A stretch of DNA of 64,000 nt, taken from G025836975 sp040391135 (GTDB lineage Bacteria; Pseudomonadota; Gammaproteobacteria; Burkholderiales; Burkholderiaceae_B). This document shows, piece after piece, positions 42,314-51,736 of this stretch. Numbering within the stretch: position 1 is the first letter of the stretch; each line of letters opens with the position of its first letter. The position numbers were made by a program, and so were the translations under genes. Location: NCBI GenBank assembly GCA_040391135.1, contig JBEBYL010000007.1:1-64000 (forward strand). The letters are read 5' to 3'. A model generated the notes under the pieces. That model searched no databases, had not been told where the DNA came from, and saw nothing but the letters and a program-made list of their open reading frames with translations.

Positions 42314-44440
42314 CTAAGGCAAGGCCTGCGAGGACGGCCAATTGGCGCGGTCCTCGTCCGCCCCGTCGGCCTTGGATCCATTCTTGCGCGCGGCCTTGGG
42401 CTGGGCCTCGGTGTCCTTGGCGGATTCCCCCGGCGGAGGCGCCTTGGGATCCTGGCCGGCCTTTGCCATCAAGGATGTGCAATTCGCGGAATCGTCTGTT
42501 CCCACATTCAGCAGCGGCAGGAGCGCGGCAAAGGGAGTGGCCACGATGCCCAGCGCCACCGCTGCGCCGGCCCGTGCAATCAGCGGCCCCTTTTGCACGC
42601 CCACGTCCGGATCCTTGAAAGTGCCCTTGGCGTACAAGGGGGAACGTAGCGTGAAGACCCGCAAGGTCTTGTTTGCGGGCCGGATATCCAGATCCAGCCT
42701 CTCGGTCGCCAGATTGATTTGACCGGTGATGTCGACGATGGTGTCGTCGGTTTCCAGGCGAAAGGCTCTGGCCCGCATGACGCCGTCCTTCACGCCGAAA
42801 TCGCTGGCCATGCAATTGAGCACAATCTGCTCATCGCCAAACAGCTTTACGATCACCATATTGGCGACATTCAAGCCGGCCGCCTCCAGCAGGAACTGGC
42901 TGATCGTGCCGCGGCTGACCAGCGCCTTGACCTCGCCGCTGGAATGGGCCAGCAGTTCCGCGATGGAAGCGCCTTGCGCCGAGAGTTCGGCATCGCCGTG
43001 GAGTTCGCCGAAGCTGGCATCCATACTCTCGGCGCCCGGAAACAGCTTTTTCAACTTCAGATGGCGCGCTTCGGTCTTGAGCTCCGCCTTGATCTTGTCG
43101 CCATTGCCATCCAGTTTCAGAGTATTGCCCAAGGTGCCGCCCGCCACGCCGAAGTTCAGCGGCGTAAACGTCAGGACCTTGTCCATCAGCTTCACGTGCG
43201 CCTCGATGTTGTCCAGCGGCAAATCCTTGTTGCGCACAATTTTACGGCCCTGGAACCTGACGTCGGCGTCCATGACGCCCCAGGCCTTGGTGCCGATGGG
43301 CGCCGCCGGCAACACCTTGCCGGCCGGCTGCTTTGCCCTGTCCTTCCTGGACTCGGCGGACTTTACATCACTGGTGTCGGCGCCGATCAAAGGCCCCAGA
43401 TCCTGGAAACGCAAAAGCCTGGATTCCACCTGCCCGCTAAGCAGCGGGCGGGGTTCGCGCACCTGATACACCAAGGTGCCCTCAAGGTCGCTTTCGCCCA
43501 CGACACCCTTGAAATCCTCGTAGAGCCATGTGTCGTCCTCGCCCTCCAGCATGCCGATGAGGTGCCCTTCGGTGCTGTAGGGCGGAGTATTGGGCAGGGC
43601 CACGCCAATGAGCGGCAGCAGGTCGGCCATGGTGTCGCCCTCGAGCTTGAGCCTTACGTCCAGCGCGGCCAGGGCCTGCGGCCGGGTCACCGATCCTTCC
43701 AGTCCGATCCGCGTTTTACCGATGGCGACATTCCCCCGCAAGGGAAAAGGGGCGTCGCCTTGCCTAAGCGAAAGCACGCCGCCCGTCTTGCCTTCGCCTT
43801 TGATGTCAGCGCCGTTATAGCTGCCGCTGGCTTTCCAGCCGATGCCATAACCTTCCGGGCCGCTTTCTTCGAGCGTGTCCAGATCGGCCTTCATGTTCAG
43901 CTTGCTTGCGGCGTCGGCGACTTCGGCGCGCACGCTCTTTAGCGATACCTTCTGCAGATCGACGGTCCATTTTTTCGCTTGAGGATCGGAGTTTTCCTTG
44001 CGGACGAATGTCCAGTTGGCGGCGCCATCGGCCTGGCGCTCCAGGAACAGCTGGGCGTTCTCAATTTCAAGATTGGCTATCTGCACTTTCCGCGCCGGCA
44101 AGGCCAGGGGATTGATGACCACGGCCAGGCCGGAAACCCGTGCCATGCTCTTGTCGGTCGCCGCGCCCTCGGGATTGCCGACGACCAGATCATGAGCGGT
44201 GATCCTGGGCCACGGCACCCAGCCGCGCCAGCCGGTATCGGTTCCAGCCTCGGGCTTGACCCAGTCCAGGTTCAGATCGCCCTGTATCGCCACCGGCCGG
44301 CCGGCCAGCTCGGTCGCCTGCTGGTTTATCCATGGCCGAAGCCGGTTCCAGTCCATCGTGGCCAGCACGGTAAACGCCAGAACAAGAGCCAACAACAGGC
44401 CCAGGCCCGCCCACAGTATTATTTTTACGTAGCGTGGCAT
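42314..44440 (-). CDS. AsmA family envelope protein
   Basis: A 708-residue protein with an N-terminal membrane anchor (ILWAGLGLLLALVLAFTVLA) and a long beta-rich periplasmic region, then an AsmA-C-like domain (residues ~430-640). AsmA-like proteins are thought to carry lipids across the periplasm. The C-terminal ~40 residues are hydrophilic and charged. ATG 44440 is preferred over 44458 because GGGAG lies 5-10 bases before it. No operon partner seen. Confidence 0.85.
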   Translation of the reverse strand: MPRYVKIILWAGLGLLLALVLAFTVLATMDWNRLRPWINQQATELAGRPVAIQGDLNLDWVKPEAGTDTGWRGWVPWPRITAHDLVVGNPEGAATDKSMARVSGLAVVINPLALPARKVQIANLEIENAQLFLERQADGAANWTFVRKENSDPQAKKWTVDLQKVSLKSVRAEVADAASKLNMKADLDTLEESGPEGYGIGWKASGSYNGADIKGEGKTGGVLSLRQGDAPFPLRGNVAIGKTRIGLEGSVTRPQALAALDVRLKLEGDTMADLLPLIGVALPNTPPYSTEGHLIGMLEGEDDTWLYEDFKGVVGESDLEGTLVYQVREPRPLLSGQVESRLLRFQDLGPLIGADTSDVKSAESRKDRAKQPAGKVLPAAPIGTKAWGVMDADVRFQGRKIVRNKDLPLDNIEAHVKLMDKVLTFTPLNFGVAGGTLGNTLKLDGNGDKIKAELKTEARHLKLKKLFPGAESMDASFGELHGDAELSAQGASIAELLAHSSGEVKALVSRGTISQFLLEAAGLNVANMVIVKLFGDEQIVLNCMASDFGVKDGVMRARAFRLETDDTIVDITGQINLATERLDLDIRPANKTLRVFTLRSPLYAKGTFKDPDVGVQKGPLIARAGAAVALGIVATPFAALLPLLNVGTDDSANCTSLMAKAGQDPKAPPPGESAKDTEAQPKAARKNGSKADGADEDRANWPSSQALP

Positions 44441-44562
44441 ATCGGCTCCCGGATGCATGGTGACGACAACGCGGAAAAAAGCATCGTTTCATTGTAGGGG
44501 CAAGGCCACTGACATATGCAACGGGAACCTACCAAAAGAAACCGGGGTATTCCTTATGGTCG

Positions 44563-45555
44563 CTACAGCAGCTCTTTGCGAAGCTGCTCCGGGGTTTTCG
44601 GGGACAACAAGCCGGGGGCAACGTCGAATACGCTATGGGCTCCCACAGCGCCTTGCCGGCTTAGCCGGACCGCCGCGCGCGCATAGGCCACCAGCACGCT
44701 GGAGGTGAACTCGGGGTTGCTTTCCAGCTTGAGCGAATACTCCATGACTTGCGCCTGAGCATGTTCAGCCCCCGTCTTGCCGCTGCGAATGACGAAGCCG
44801 CCATGGGGCATCGCGCTGTGGTCGCGTTGAAACTCGTCTTCACCGATGAAGCTGACCGTGGTGTCATAATCGGCAAAATAGTCGGGCATGGTCTTGATGG
44901 CCGTTTCCACCGCCACGCCATCGGCGCCTTCTTCCAGCACCACATAGCAATCCCGCGTGTGCTTGTCGCGGGTCGACAGGCTGGGCAAAGCACCGCTGCG
45001 TACGCGATTCACGGCGTCTTCCACCGGTATGGTGTACTGCGCGGCGGCCTTGACGCCCGGGACCCGGCGCACGGCGTCGGAATGCCCCTGGCTCAGGCCC
45101 TTGCCCCAGAATGTATAAGTAGCGCCTTGCGGCAAAACAGCTTCGCCGAACAAGCGGTTTATCGAAAACAGGCCCGGATCCCAGCCGACCGAGATAATGG
45201 CCGTATTGCCGCCCGCGCGCGCCGCCGCATCGACGGCGGCGAAGTACTCAGGAATTTTGGCGTGGGTATCGAAACTGTCGATGGTATTGAACCAGGCCGC
45301 CAATTCCGGGCCCTGCCGGGGAAGGTCGTTTTTGGAGCCGCCGCATAGGATCAGGACGTCGATCCGGTTTTTGAAGTCTTGTATGGAGCCAAGGTCGCGC
45401 ACGGGCACTCGGTTGTCCAGCAAGACGATGGCCTGAGGATCCCGGCGGGTGAATACGGCGGCCAGTTCCATATCGCCGTTCTGTGCAATCGCCGACTCCA
45501 CGCCGCGGCCCAGGTTGCCGTAGCCAACGATGCCTATCCTGATTTTCTCTGTCAT
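44563..45555 (-). CDS. ddh: meso-Diaminopimelate dehydrogenase
   Basis: A 330-residue NADPH enzyme that makes meso-diaminopimelate directly from tetrahydrodipicolinate, a one-step lysine/peptidoglycan route. Evidence: Rossmann start IRIGIVGYGNLGRGVE, ILCGGSKNDLPRQGPELA, SVGWDPGLFSINRLFGEA, WGKGLSQGHSDA and SVFDVAPGLLS, all typical Ddh sequences. This shortcut is rarer than the succinylase route in Gram-negatives, so it is a notable gene. Single gene in the same direction as ahpF upstream, after that gene's terminator. Confidence 0.92.
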   Translation of the reverse strand: MTEKIRIGIVGYGNLGRGVESAIAQNGDMELAAVFTRRDPQAIVLLDNRVPVRDLGSIQDFKNRIDVLILCGGSKNDLPRQGPELAAWFNTIDSFDTHAKIPEYFAAVDAAARAGGNTAIISVGWDPGLFSINRLFGEAVLPQGATYTFWGKGLSQGHSDAVRRVPGVKAAAQYTIPVEDAVNRVRSGALPSLSTRDKHTRDCYVVLEEGADGVAVETAIKTMPDYFADYDTTVSFIGEDEFQRDHSAMPHGGFVIRSGKTGAEHAQAQVMEYSLKLESNPEFTSSVLVAYARAAVRLSRQGAVGAHSVFDVAPGLLSPKTPEQLRKELL

Positions 45556-45635
45556 GCCTGTCCTTGCTTTTTTGATGGATGGATGGCGGAATTGTAGGCC
45601 AGGCCGGCGGAGCGGGCCGGCGCCGGGAATATCAA

Positions 45636-45675
45636 CAAAAAAACACGCCGGCGCGGTCGAAACCGTGCCGGCGTG
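45636..45675 (-). terminator. Intrinsic terminator after ahpF
   Basis: On the minus strand CACGCCGGCACGGT pairs with ACCGCGCCGGCGTG (one mismatch) around TTCG and is followed by seven Ts. A strong rho-independent terminator 20 bases past the ahpF stop. Confidence 0.9.
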
Positions 45676-45695
45676 CCAGCCCCTGATACTCCCGA

Positions 45696-47288
45696 TTAAA
45701 CCGATACGGCTTCGGCACCGGCCGCTACGTCTTCCTCATCCGACACGGAGCTTCGAATCAGGTGATCGAAGGCGCTAAGCGCAGCCTTGGCTCCATCGCC
45801 GGCGGAAATGACGATCTGCTTGTAAGGCACGGTCGTGCAATCACCCGCGGCAAACACGCCCGGCAACGAGGTCTGGCCCTTGGCGTCGATCTCGATCTCG
45901 CCATGGCGCGACAAAGCCAGGGTGCCCTTGAGCCACTCGGTGTTCGGCACCAGCCCAATTTGCACGAATACGCCCTCGAGCTCGATCTTGCGGGCCTGGT
46001 CCGTGACGCGGTCCTTGTACGTCAGGCCGTTCACTTTCTTGCCGTCGCCATGGATCTCGGTCGTTTGCGCCGAGACGATGATGGTGACGTTGGGCAGGCT
46101 CTTGAGCTTGCGCTGCAATACCGCATCGGCACGCAGGCTATCGCCGTATTCGATGAGCGTCACATGGCTGACCAGGCCGGCCAGATCGATGGCCGCCTCG
46201 ACACCCGAGTTGCCCCCACCAATGACCGCCACACGCTTGCCCTTGAACAAAGGGCCATCGCAGTGCGGGCAATAGGCTACGCCGTTGTTGCGATATTCGC
46301 GCTCGCCCGGCACGTTGATTTCGCGCCAGCGGGCTCCTGTCGCCAGAATGACCGATTTGCCTTTCAGTACGCCGCCGTTGGCCAGCTTGACTTCAATCAG
46401 CTTGCCGGCGGCAAGCCCTTCGGCACGCTGCAGGTTCATGATGTCGACGTCGTAAGCCTTGACGTGCTGTTCAAGCGCGGTCGCGAACTTGGGGCCTTCG
46501 GTTTCGGTGACCGAAATGAAATTCTCGATGGCCATAGTGTCCAGCACTTGGCCGCCGAAACGCTCGGCCACGATACCTGTGCGTATGCCCTTGCGAGCCG
46601 CATACACCGCCGCGGCGGCGCCGGCCGGCCCGCCGCCGACAATCAGTACATCATAGGGCGCGCGCGCACTGAGCTCTTCCGCACGGCGCGATTCGGCTCC
46701 GGTATCCAGCTTGGCAAGAATCTCTTCCACACTGGAGCGGCCTTGGCCGAAAACCTCGCCGTTCAGATACATGGTCGGAACCGACATGATCTGGCGGGCA
46801 TCGACCTCGTCCTGATACAGCGCGCCATCGATCGCAACGTGCTTGATGCGCGGATTGATGATGGACATGACATTAAGCGCCTGCACCACGTCGGGGCAGT
46901 TCTGGCAGGACAAGGAAAAATAAGTTTCGAATTCGTAATCGCCATCGAGATTGCGGATTTGCTCGATAACGGCCTCGTCCAGCTTGATGGGATGGCCGCC
47001 TACTTGCAGCAGCGCCAGCACGAGCGACGTGAATTCGTGGCCCATGGGTATACCCGCAAAGCGCACGCTGATATCCGTGCCGCTGCGATTGATGCTGAAC
47101 GAAGGTTTGCGTTTGTCGTCGCTACGTTCGGTCAACGTGATCTTTTCAGACATCAGCTCGATTTCCCGGAGCAGCTCACGCAGCTCCTGCGACTTGGCGC
47201 TATCGTCAAGGCTGGCAACGATCTCGACCGGAAGGGAGACCATTTCCATATAGGATTTCAACTGAGATTTAAGATTTGCATCCAACAT
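45696..47288 (-). CDS. ahpF: Alkyl hydroperoxide reductase subunit F
   Basis: A 530-residue flavoprotein that passes electrons from NADH to AhpC. The N-terminal thioredoxin-like domain has the active CQNC pair; the FAD domain (GGGPAGAAAAVYAARKG) and NAD domain (IGGGNSGVEAAIDLAG) enclose the second redox motif CPHC. Full length. Same strand and 108 bases after ahpC, likely co-regulated by peroxide. Confidence 0.96.
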   Translation of the reverse strand: MLDANLKSQLKSYMEMVSLPVEIVASLDDSAKSQELRELLREIELMSEKITLTERSDDKRKPSFSINRSGTDISVRFAGIPMGHEFTSLVLALLQVGGHPIKLDEAVIEQIRNLDGDYEFETYFSLSCQNCPDVVQALNVMSIINPRIKHVAIDGALYQDEVDARQIMSVPTMYLNGEVFGQGRSSVEEILAKLDTGAESRRAEELSARAPYDVLIVGGGPAGAAAAVYAARKGIRTGIVAERFGGQVLDTMAIENFISVTETEGPKFATALEQHVKAYDVDIMNLQRAEGLAAGKLIEVKLANGGVLKGKSVILATGARWREINVPGEREYRNNGVAYCPHCDGPLFKGKRVAVIGGGNSGVEAAIDLAGLVSHVTLIEYGDSLRADAVLQRKLKSLPNVTIIVSAQTTEIHGDGKKVNGLTYKDRVTDQARKIELEGVFVQIGLVPNTEWLKGTLALSRHGEIEIDAKGQTSLPGVFAAGDCTTVPYKQIVISAGDGAKAALSAFDHLIRSSVSDEEDVAAGAEAVSV

Positions 47289-47396
47289 AACGTATTGACC
47301 TTCTTGATAAGAGGAATGTTCAGGGGGCCGCGCGCCGACTTTTGGTCTTGCGCGCGGCGGCTAAGTGGCTACCTGCTTATCGCAAGCGGACGGGGC

Positions 47397-47960
47397 TTAG
47401 ATCTTGCCGACCAGGTCCAGCGAAGGAGTCAGGGTCTTGGCGCCTTCTTCCCACTTGGCGGGGCAGACTTCGCCAGGGTGGGCGGCGATGTACTGGGCTG
47501 CCTTGACCTTGCGCAGGAGTTCGGAAGCAACGCGGCCAATGCCGTTATCGTGCACTTCCATGACCTTGATTTCGCCTTCGGGGTTCACAACGAACGTACC
47601 GCGCAAAGCAATGCCTTCTTCTTCGATGAGGACTTCGAAATTGCGTGCCAGGACGTGGGTGGGATCGGCGATCATGGGGTATTGAACCTTGCCGATTGCA
47701 TCGGAAGTGTCATGCCATGCCTTGTGCGAAAAATGCGTGTCGGTCGAGACGCTATAGATTTCAACGCCGATCTTCTTGAATGCTTCGTACTGCTCGGCCA
47801 GATCTTCAAGCTCGGTGGGGCATACGAAAGTGAAGTCGGCGGGGTAGAAAACGAAGACCGACCATTTGCCCGCGACCGTTTCGTCGCTGACGTCGACGAA
47901 CTTGCCGTTATGGTACGCGGTTGCTTTAAAGGGTTTGATTTTGGTGTTGATCAGGGACAT
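47397..47960 (-). CDS. ahpC: Alkyl hydroperoxide reductase subunit C (peroxiredoxin)
   Basis: A 187-residue typical 2-Cys peroxiredoxin that reduces H2O2 and organic peroxides. The peroxidatic Cys is in ADFTFVCPTELEDL and the resolving Cys in HPGEVCPAKWEEG. The ATG at 47960 (MSLINTKIKPFKA, the family N terminus) follows AAAAAAGGAAA, so the longer upstream start is rejected. An OxyR-like half-site array lies ~85-110 bases upstream. Confidence 0.97.
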   Translation of the reverse strand: MSLINTKIKPFKATAYHNGKFVDVSDETVAGKWSVFVFYPADFTFVCPTELEDLAEQYEAFKKIGVEIYSVSTDTHFSHKAWHDTSDAIGKVQYPMIADPTHVLARNFEVLIEEEGIALRGTFVVNPEGEIKVMEVHDNGIGRVASELLRKVKAAQYIAAHPGEVCPAKWEEGAKTLTPSLDLVGKI

Positions 47961-48042
47961 TGCGTTTCCTTTTTTCGGGTTAAAGAAATTGAACACAAGG
48001 TCAGTATAGGCAAAGCACCGTGATTTGTAAAATTGATTAATA

Positions 48043-48068
48043 TTATTGATTGAATAGTCTTAGGCTAT
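48043..48068. promoter_or_regulatory. Candidate OxyR site upstream of ahpC
   Basis: TTAT-N7-ATAG-N7-CTAT with exact 7-base spacing (48043-48046, 48054-48057, 48065-48068) matches three of the four half-sites of the E. coli OxyR consensus ATAG-N7-CTAT-N7-ATAG-N7-CTAT, apart from one T for C. It lies 83 bases before the ahpC start, a sensible position for activation under peroxide stress. Confidence 0.5.
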
Positions 48069-48120
48069 GAACCGAGACTAAAAAAACACCAGGCCTTGGC
48101 CTCGTATTTTTGCTGCCCGC

Positions 48121-48153
48121 GAAGTTTACAGCCCTGGCACGGCTGCAAACTTC
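48121..48153 (-). terminator. Hairpin after the TRAP operon
   Basis: GAAGTTTACAGCC pairs with GGCTGCAAACTTC (one mismatch, 7-base loop), just beyond the stop of the TRAP large permease gene. An A-rich stretch follows on the minus strand, then AGGCC/GGCCT and a T run near 48086-48080. Likely terminator of the TRAP operon. Confidence 0.6.
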
Positions 48154-48165
48154 TTAGGGTCTATT

Positions 48166-49890
48166 CTACTTGAAAAGATTGTTCAATTCTTCATCAGAGC
48201 TGGAACTGCCCGATGCAGGGGCCGCATCTTCGGCGCCGGGCGGGAGGGTATCGTCTCCGTACCGGGCGTCGCCGCCGTAGGCCTTGTCGAAATCGATCAC
48301 GATGGATTCCGGGTTCACGCCTGTGGCGTCATGCCGATAATGCGTGACCATGCCGGGAAACGTCAACACCAGCACAACCATCAACAATTGGATGATGATG
48401 AAAGGCACCGATCCCCAATAGATCTGCCCCGTGGTGACCTTGGCGATGGTCTTGCCTGTGACCCTGTCCCGGTAATCCTCCTTGGGCGCCACCGAACGCA
48501 GATAGAACAGAGCGAACCCAAAAGGCGGATGCATGAAGGACGTCTGCATATTGACGGCCAGCAGCACGCCGAACCAGATCAGGTCTATGCCCATCTTGTC
48601 GGCAACCGGACCCAGCAATGGCACGATAATGAAGGCCAGCTCGAAGAAATCCAGGAAGAAGGCCAGCACGAAAGTCATCAGGCTGACCACGATCAGGAAA
48701 CCCATTTCGCCGCCCGGCAAGCCGATCAGCAAATGCTCCACCCACAGGTCTCCGCTGACTCCGCGGAAGGTCAGGCCGAACACGGTTGATCCGATCAGGA
48801 TGAAGACCACGAAACATGACAGCGTCGAGGTGGTGTCCATGGCCTGGCGCAGCAAGGACCAGCTAAGGCGTTTGCGGATCACCGCCATGATGATGGCCCC
48901 CACCGCTCCCATGGCGCCGCCTTCGGTCGGCGTGGCGACACCGATGAAGATGGTTCCCAGCACCAGAAAGATCAAGGCCAAAGGCGGAATCAGCACAAAG
49001 GTTACGCGCTCGGCAATCTGCGACAGCAGGCCCAGGCGCAACACCTTGTTGACCATGGCCAATATGAAGGCGACCGCTCCCCAGATCAATATCCCAAGAA
49101 CGACTTTTTCATCGACCGGCGCATTGTCCCGCATCAGGAAGATGATCCAGCCCAAGGCGGCCGAGACAGCGACCGCCATCAGCGCCAGCAGCGACGGGAT
49201 GCCGCGGCTGCCATTGGGCTCGATGAAGGTACGCGCTTCTTCCGGAATGGCGGGGGCCGCCTTGGGGCGCAGCCACGACAGCACGACGACATACAGTATG
49301 TAGAGGCCCGTCAGCGCGAAGCCCGGCACAATGGCGCCGCGATACATATCGCCAATGGAACGGCCCAACTGATCGGCCAGAATGATCAGCACCAGGGACG
49401 GCGGGATGATCTGCGACAGGGTGCCCGATGCGGCAATAACGCCCGTCGCAAGCCTGCGGTCATAGCCGTAGCGCAGCATGATGGGCAGGGAGATCAATCC
49501 CATTGAAATGACCGACGCCGACACCACCCCCGTGGTTGCGGCAAGCATGGCACCCACCAGCACGACAGCGATGGCCAGGCCGCCGCGCAAGGGTCCGAAC
49601 AACTGCCCTATTGTTTCCAGCAGGTCTTCCGCCATTCCGGAGCGTTCCAGGATCAGCCCCATGAAGGTAAAGAAAGGTACGGCCAGCAGCGTATCGTTGG
49701 CCATGATGCCGAAGACGCGCTGCGGCAGCGCCTGGAATAGCGCCGGCGTGAACAGGCCCAGCTCGATGCCGATCAGGCCGTAGAAAATACCGTTGGCGGC
49801 CAAAGCGAAGGCCACGGGAAAGCCCAGCAACAAGAACACGACCAGCGTCGCGAACATGATCGGGGCCATGTTGACAATGAAAAATTCCAT
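48166..49890 (-). CDS. TRAP transporter large permease (DctM-like)
   Basis: A 574-residue Na+-coupled permease subunit with 12 or more membrane segments. TRAP-M features: GFPVAFALAANGIFYGLIG, FFTFMGLILERSGMAEDLLE, ATPTEGGAMGAVGA, and LDFFELAFIIVPLLGPVADKM. Longer than E. coli-type DctM (~430) because of an internal hydrophilic insert with extra segments and a C-terminal acidic/Ser-rich tail of ~50 residues (LPPGAEDAAPASGSSSSDEE). It ends the DctP-Q-M operon. Confidence 0.92.
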   Translation of the reverse strand: MEFFIVNMAPIMFATLVVFLLLGFPVAFALAANGIFYGLIGIELGLFTPALFQALPQRVFGIMANDTLLAVPFFTFMGLILERSGMAEDLLETIGQLFGPLRGGLAIAVVLVGAMLAATTGVVSASVISMGLISLPIMLRYGYDRRLATGVIAASGTLSQIIPPSLVLIILADQLGRSIGDMYRGAIVPGFALTGLYILYVVVLSWLRPKAAPAIPEEARTFIEPNGSRGIPSLLALMAVAVSAALGWIIFLMRDNAPVDEKVVLGILIWGAVAFILAMVNKVLRLGLLSQIAERVTFVLIPPLALIFLVLGTIFIGVATPTEGGAMGAVGAIIMAVIRKRLSWSLLRQAMDTTSTLSCFVVFILIGSTVFGLTFRGVSGDLWVEHLLIGLPGGEMGFLIVVSLMTFVLAFFLDFFELAFIIVPLLGPVADKMGIDLIWFGVLLAVNMQTSFMHPPFGFALFYLRSVAPKEDYRDRVTGKTIAKVTTGQIYWGSVPFIIIQLLMVVLVLTFPGMVTHYRHDATGVNPESIVIDFDKAYGGDARYGDDTLPPGAEDAAPASGSSSSDEELNNLFK

Positions 49891-49892
49891 GA

Positions 49893-50519
49893 TTACCGCC
49901 CCGCTACGTTATCGGATTTGGTCTGCGTCGCCGCGCGGGTCTCGGCGTCGCGGGCGATTTCTTCAGCCAGGAGTTCCTCGGCCGTTTTTTCCGCAAGCTT
50001 TTCGGTGGGGTCCGGCGCCGCGCCGGCCAGAAAAGCAATGCACTTGATCAAATGGGAAATCCCGGCGGCAATCAGCAGGGCGAAGCCTATGGGTATCAAA
50101 AGCTTGGCGGGCCAGCGCAGCAAGCCACCCGAGTTGGAGGAATACTCGTGCGTAAGCCAGGAATCCATGAACATCGGCCAGGACAGCCACATGATAAGCA
50201 CGCAGGCAGGCATCAGGAAAAACAGGACGCCGAAAATCTCGATCTTGATTTGCGTGCGGCGGGAGAAGCGCTGCGCAATCACGTCGACCCGGACGTGCTC
50301 GTTCTTGAGCAGCGTATAACCGGCCGACAACAGGAAGATGGCGCCGAACAGATACCACTGCAGCTCCAGCCAGGCGTTCGAGCTGATATTGAATACCTTG
50401 CGCACGACGGCATTGCCGGCGCTGACAAGCACGACGATCAGGATGAGCCAGGTAACGGCCCGGCCCACGCGTCGATTGACGCCGTCAATCAGGCGCGATA
50501 AAGCAAGTAAGGTTTTCAT
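49893..50519 (-). CDS. TRAP transporter small permease (DctQ-like)
   Basis: A 208-residue four-segment inner-membrane subunit that pairs with the large permease, starting 2 bases before it. The N-terminal hydrophobic segment (VTWLILIVVLVSAGNAVVRK) and WLELQWYLFGAIFLLSAGYTLL are typical of DctQ. The ATG at 50519 was preferred to the longer frame; its ribosome site is weak. A hydrophilic C-terminal tail (~45 residues) is present. Confidence 0.88.
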   Translation of the reverse strand: MKTLLALSRLIDGVNRRVGRAVTWLILIVVLVSAGNAVVRKVFNISSNAWLELQWYLFGAIFLLSAGYTLLKNEHVRVDVIAQRFSRRTQIKIEIFGVLFFLMPACVLIMWLSWPMFMDSWLTHEYSSNSGGLLRWPAKLLIPIGFALLIAAGISHLIKCIAFLAGAAPDPTEKLAEKTAEELLAEEIARDAETRAATQTKSDNVAGR

Positions 50520-50641
50520 CGCTAAGTTTCTTAAAACAGAAAAAGAAGGGGCGCACGCGGAAATCGCCACGCAGGGAAAAATCCCTACGCGGCCGATTCC
50601 GGAAGCCGGCAGCGGCTATGCCCCCGCAGACAATGCAGCGC

Positions 50642-51736
50642 TTAGCGACGGGAAGACGTGCTGGCCATGAATTGATCGAAACTGCCTTCCGCAACGCGGA
50701 ACCATGGGATTTCATGATCGCGGAATTCCGAGTAGGCGTCATACAATTTCTTGAAGACGGGATCCTTTGCGGAAAACTCGGCATAGACCTTGTTGGACTC
50801 GTTGTAGCAGGCTTCCATGACGGCCTTGGGGAAGGCGCGCAGCTTGGCTCCTTCGGAGATCAGGCGCTTGAGCGCGCTGGGGTTCTCGGCGTCGTAGGTC
50901 GCAATCATCTGATTGTTGGCCATGGCGCTGGCTTGAGCCAACACAGCCTGGTAGTGCTTGGGCAGGCTGTTGTACTTATCCTGATTCACGTACAGCGAGA
51001 CCTGCAACGTACCTTCCCACCAGCCGGGAAAGTAGTAGTAAGGCGCCACGCGATGAAAGCCCAGTTTTTCATCGTCGTAAGGACCGATCCATTCCGCCGC
51101 ATCGATCGTGCCTTTTTCCAGCGAAGGATAAATATCGCCGCCGGCGATCTGCTGGGGCACCACGCCCAGGCGCGAAAGCACCGCACCGGCGAAGGCGCTG
51201 CAACGGAACTTCAGACCCTTCAGGTCTTCGACCGACTTGATCTCATTGCGGAACCAGCCGCCCATCTGCGTGCCGGTGGCACCGCAGGGAAAATTGACGA
51301 TGTTGTACTGCTTGTACAGATCACGCAGCAAGGCCATGCCGCCGCCATGATTCACCCAGGCGTTCATCTGGCGGGTGTTCAAGCCGAATGGAACCGCGCT
51401 GTCAAAACACAGTGCCGGATTCTTACCGAAGTAGTAATAGGAAGCGGTATGGCCGCATTCGATCGTGCCATTCTGCACGCCGTCAAGAACAGCCAGCGCG
51501 GGTACGATTTCTCCGGCGGGAAACGCGCGAATGGAAAACTTTCCATCCGTGGCTTCCGAGACGAATTTCGCAACGTTCTCGCCACCGCTATAGATCGCAT
51601 CGGCACTGCGTGGGAAGCTGGACGCAAGGCGCCAGTTGATGGCCGGCGCCTGCTGGGCAAAAGCGGGTGCAGCCAATGTGGCGCCACCTGCGACGGCACC
51701 CAATGTGGCGTTCTTCAGAAACGAACGGCGTTGCAT
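50642..51736 (-). CDS. TRAP transporter substrate-binding protein (DctP-like)
   Basis: A 364-residue periplasmic receptor with a twin-arginine-like signal (QRRSFLKNATLGAVAGG) and cleavage near AFAQ. DctP-fold sequences include the AGEIVPALAVLDGVQNGTIECGH segment (residues 92-114) and the Arg-rich KGLKFRCSAFAG that usually binds a carboxylate. First gene of a receptor-small-large permease operon; the ligand is an organic acid of unknown identity. AAGGAGTATTT precedes the ATG. Confidence 0.9.
   Translation of the reverse strand: MQRRSFLKNATLGAVAGGATLAAPAFAQQAPAINWRLASSFPRSADAIYSGGENVAKFVSEATDGKFSIRAFPAGEIVPALAVLDGVQNGTIECGHTASYYYFGKNPALCFDSAVPFGLNTRQMNAWVNHGGGMALLRDLYKQYNIVNFPCGATGTQMGGWFRNEIKSVEDLKGLKFRCSAFAGAVLSRLGVVPQQIAGGDIYPSLEKGTIDAAEWIGPYDDEKLGFHRVAPYYYFPGWWEGTLQVSLYVNQDKYNSLPKHYQAVLAQASAMANNQMIATYDAENPSALKRLISEGAKLRAFPKAVMEACYNESNKVYAEFSAKDPVFKKLYDAYSEFRDHEIPWFRVAEGSFDQFMASTSSRR

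Noticed and set aside
45696..47288. Thioredoxin reductase as the identity of this gene
   Set aside because: The N-terminal double thioredoxin-like domain with CQNC, the 530-residue length and the adjacent ahpC make it AhpF.
45762..48023. A 753-codon open frame on the plus strand running across ahpF and ahpC
   Set aside because: It lies entirely antisense to two well-conserved genes; codon bias at high GC often keeps the opposite strand open. No family motifs or ribosome site.
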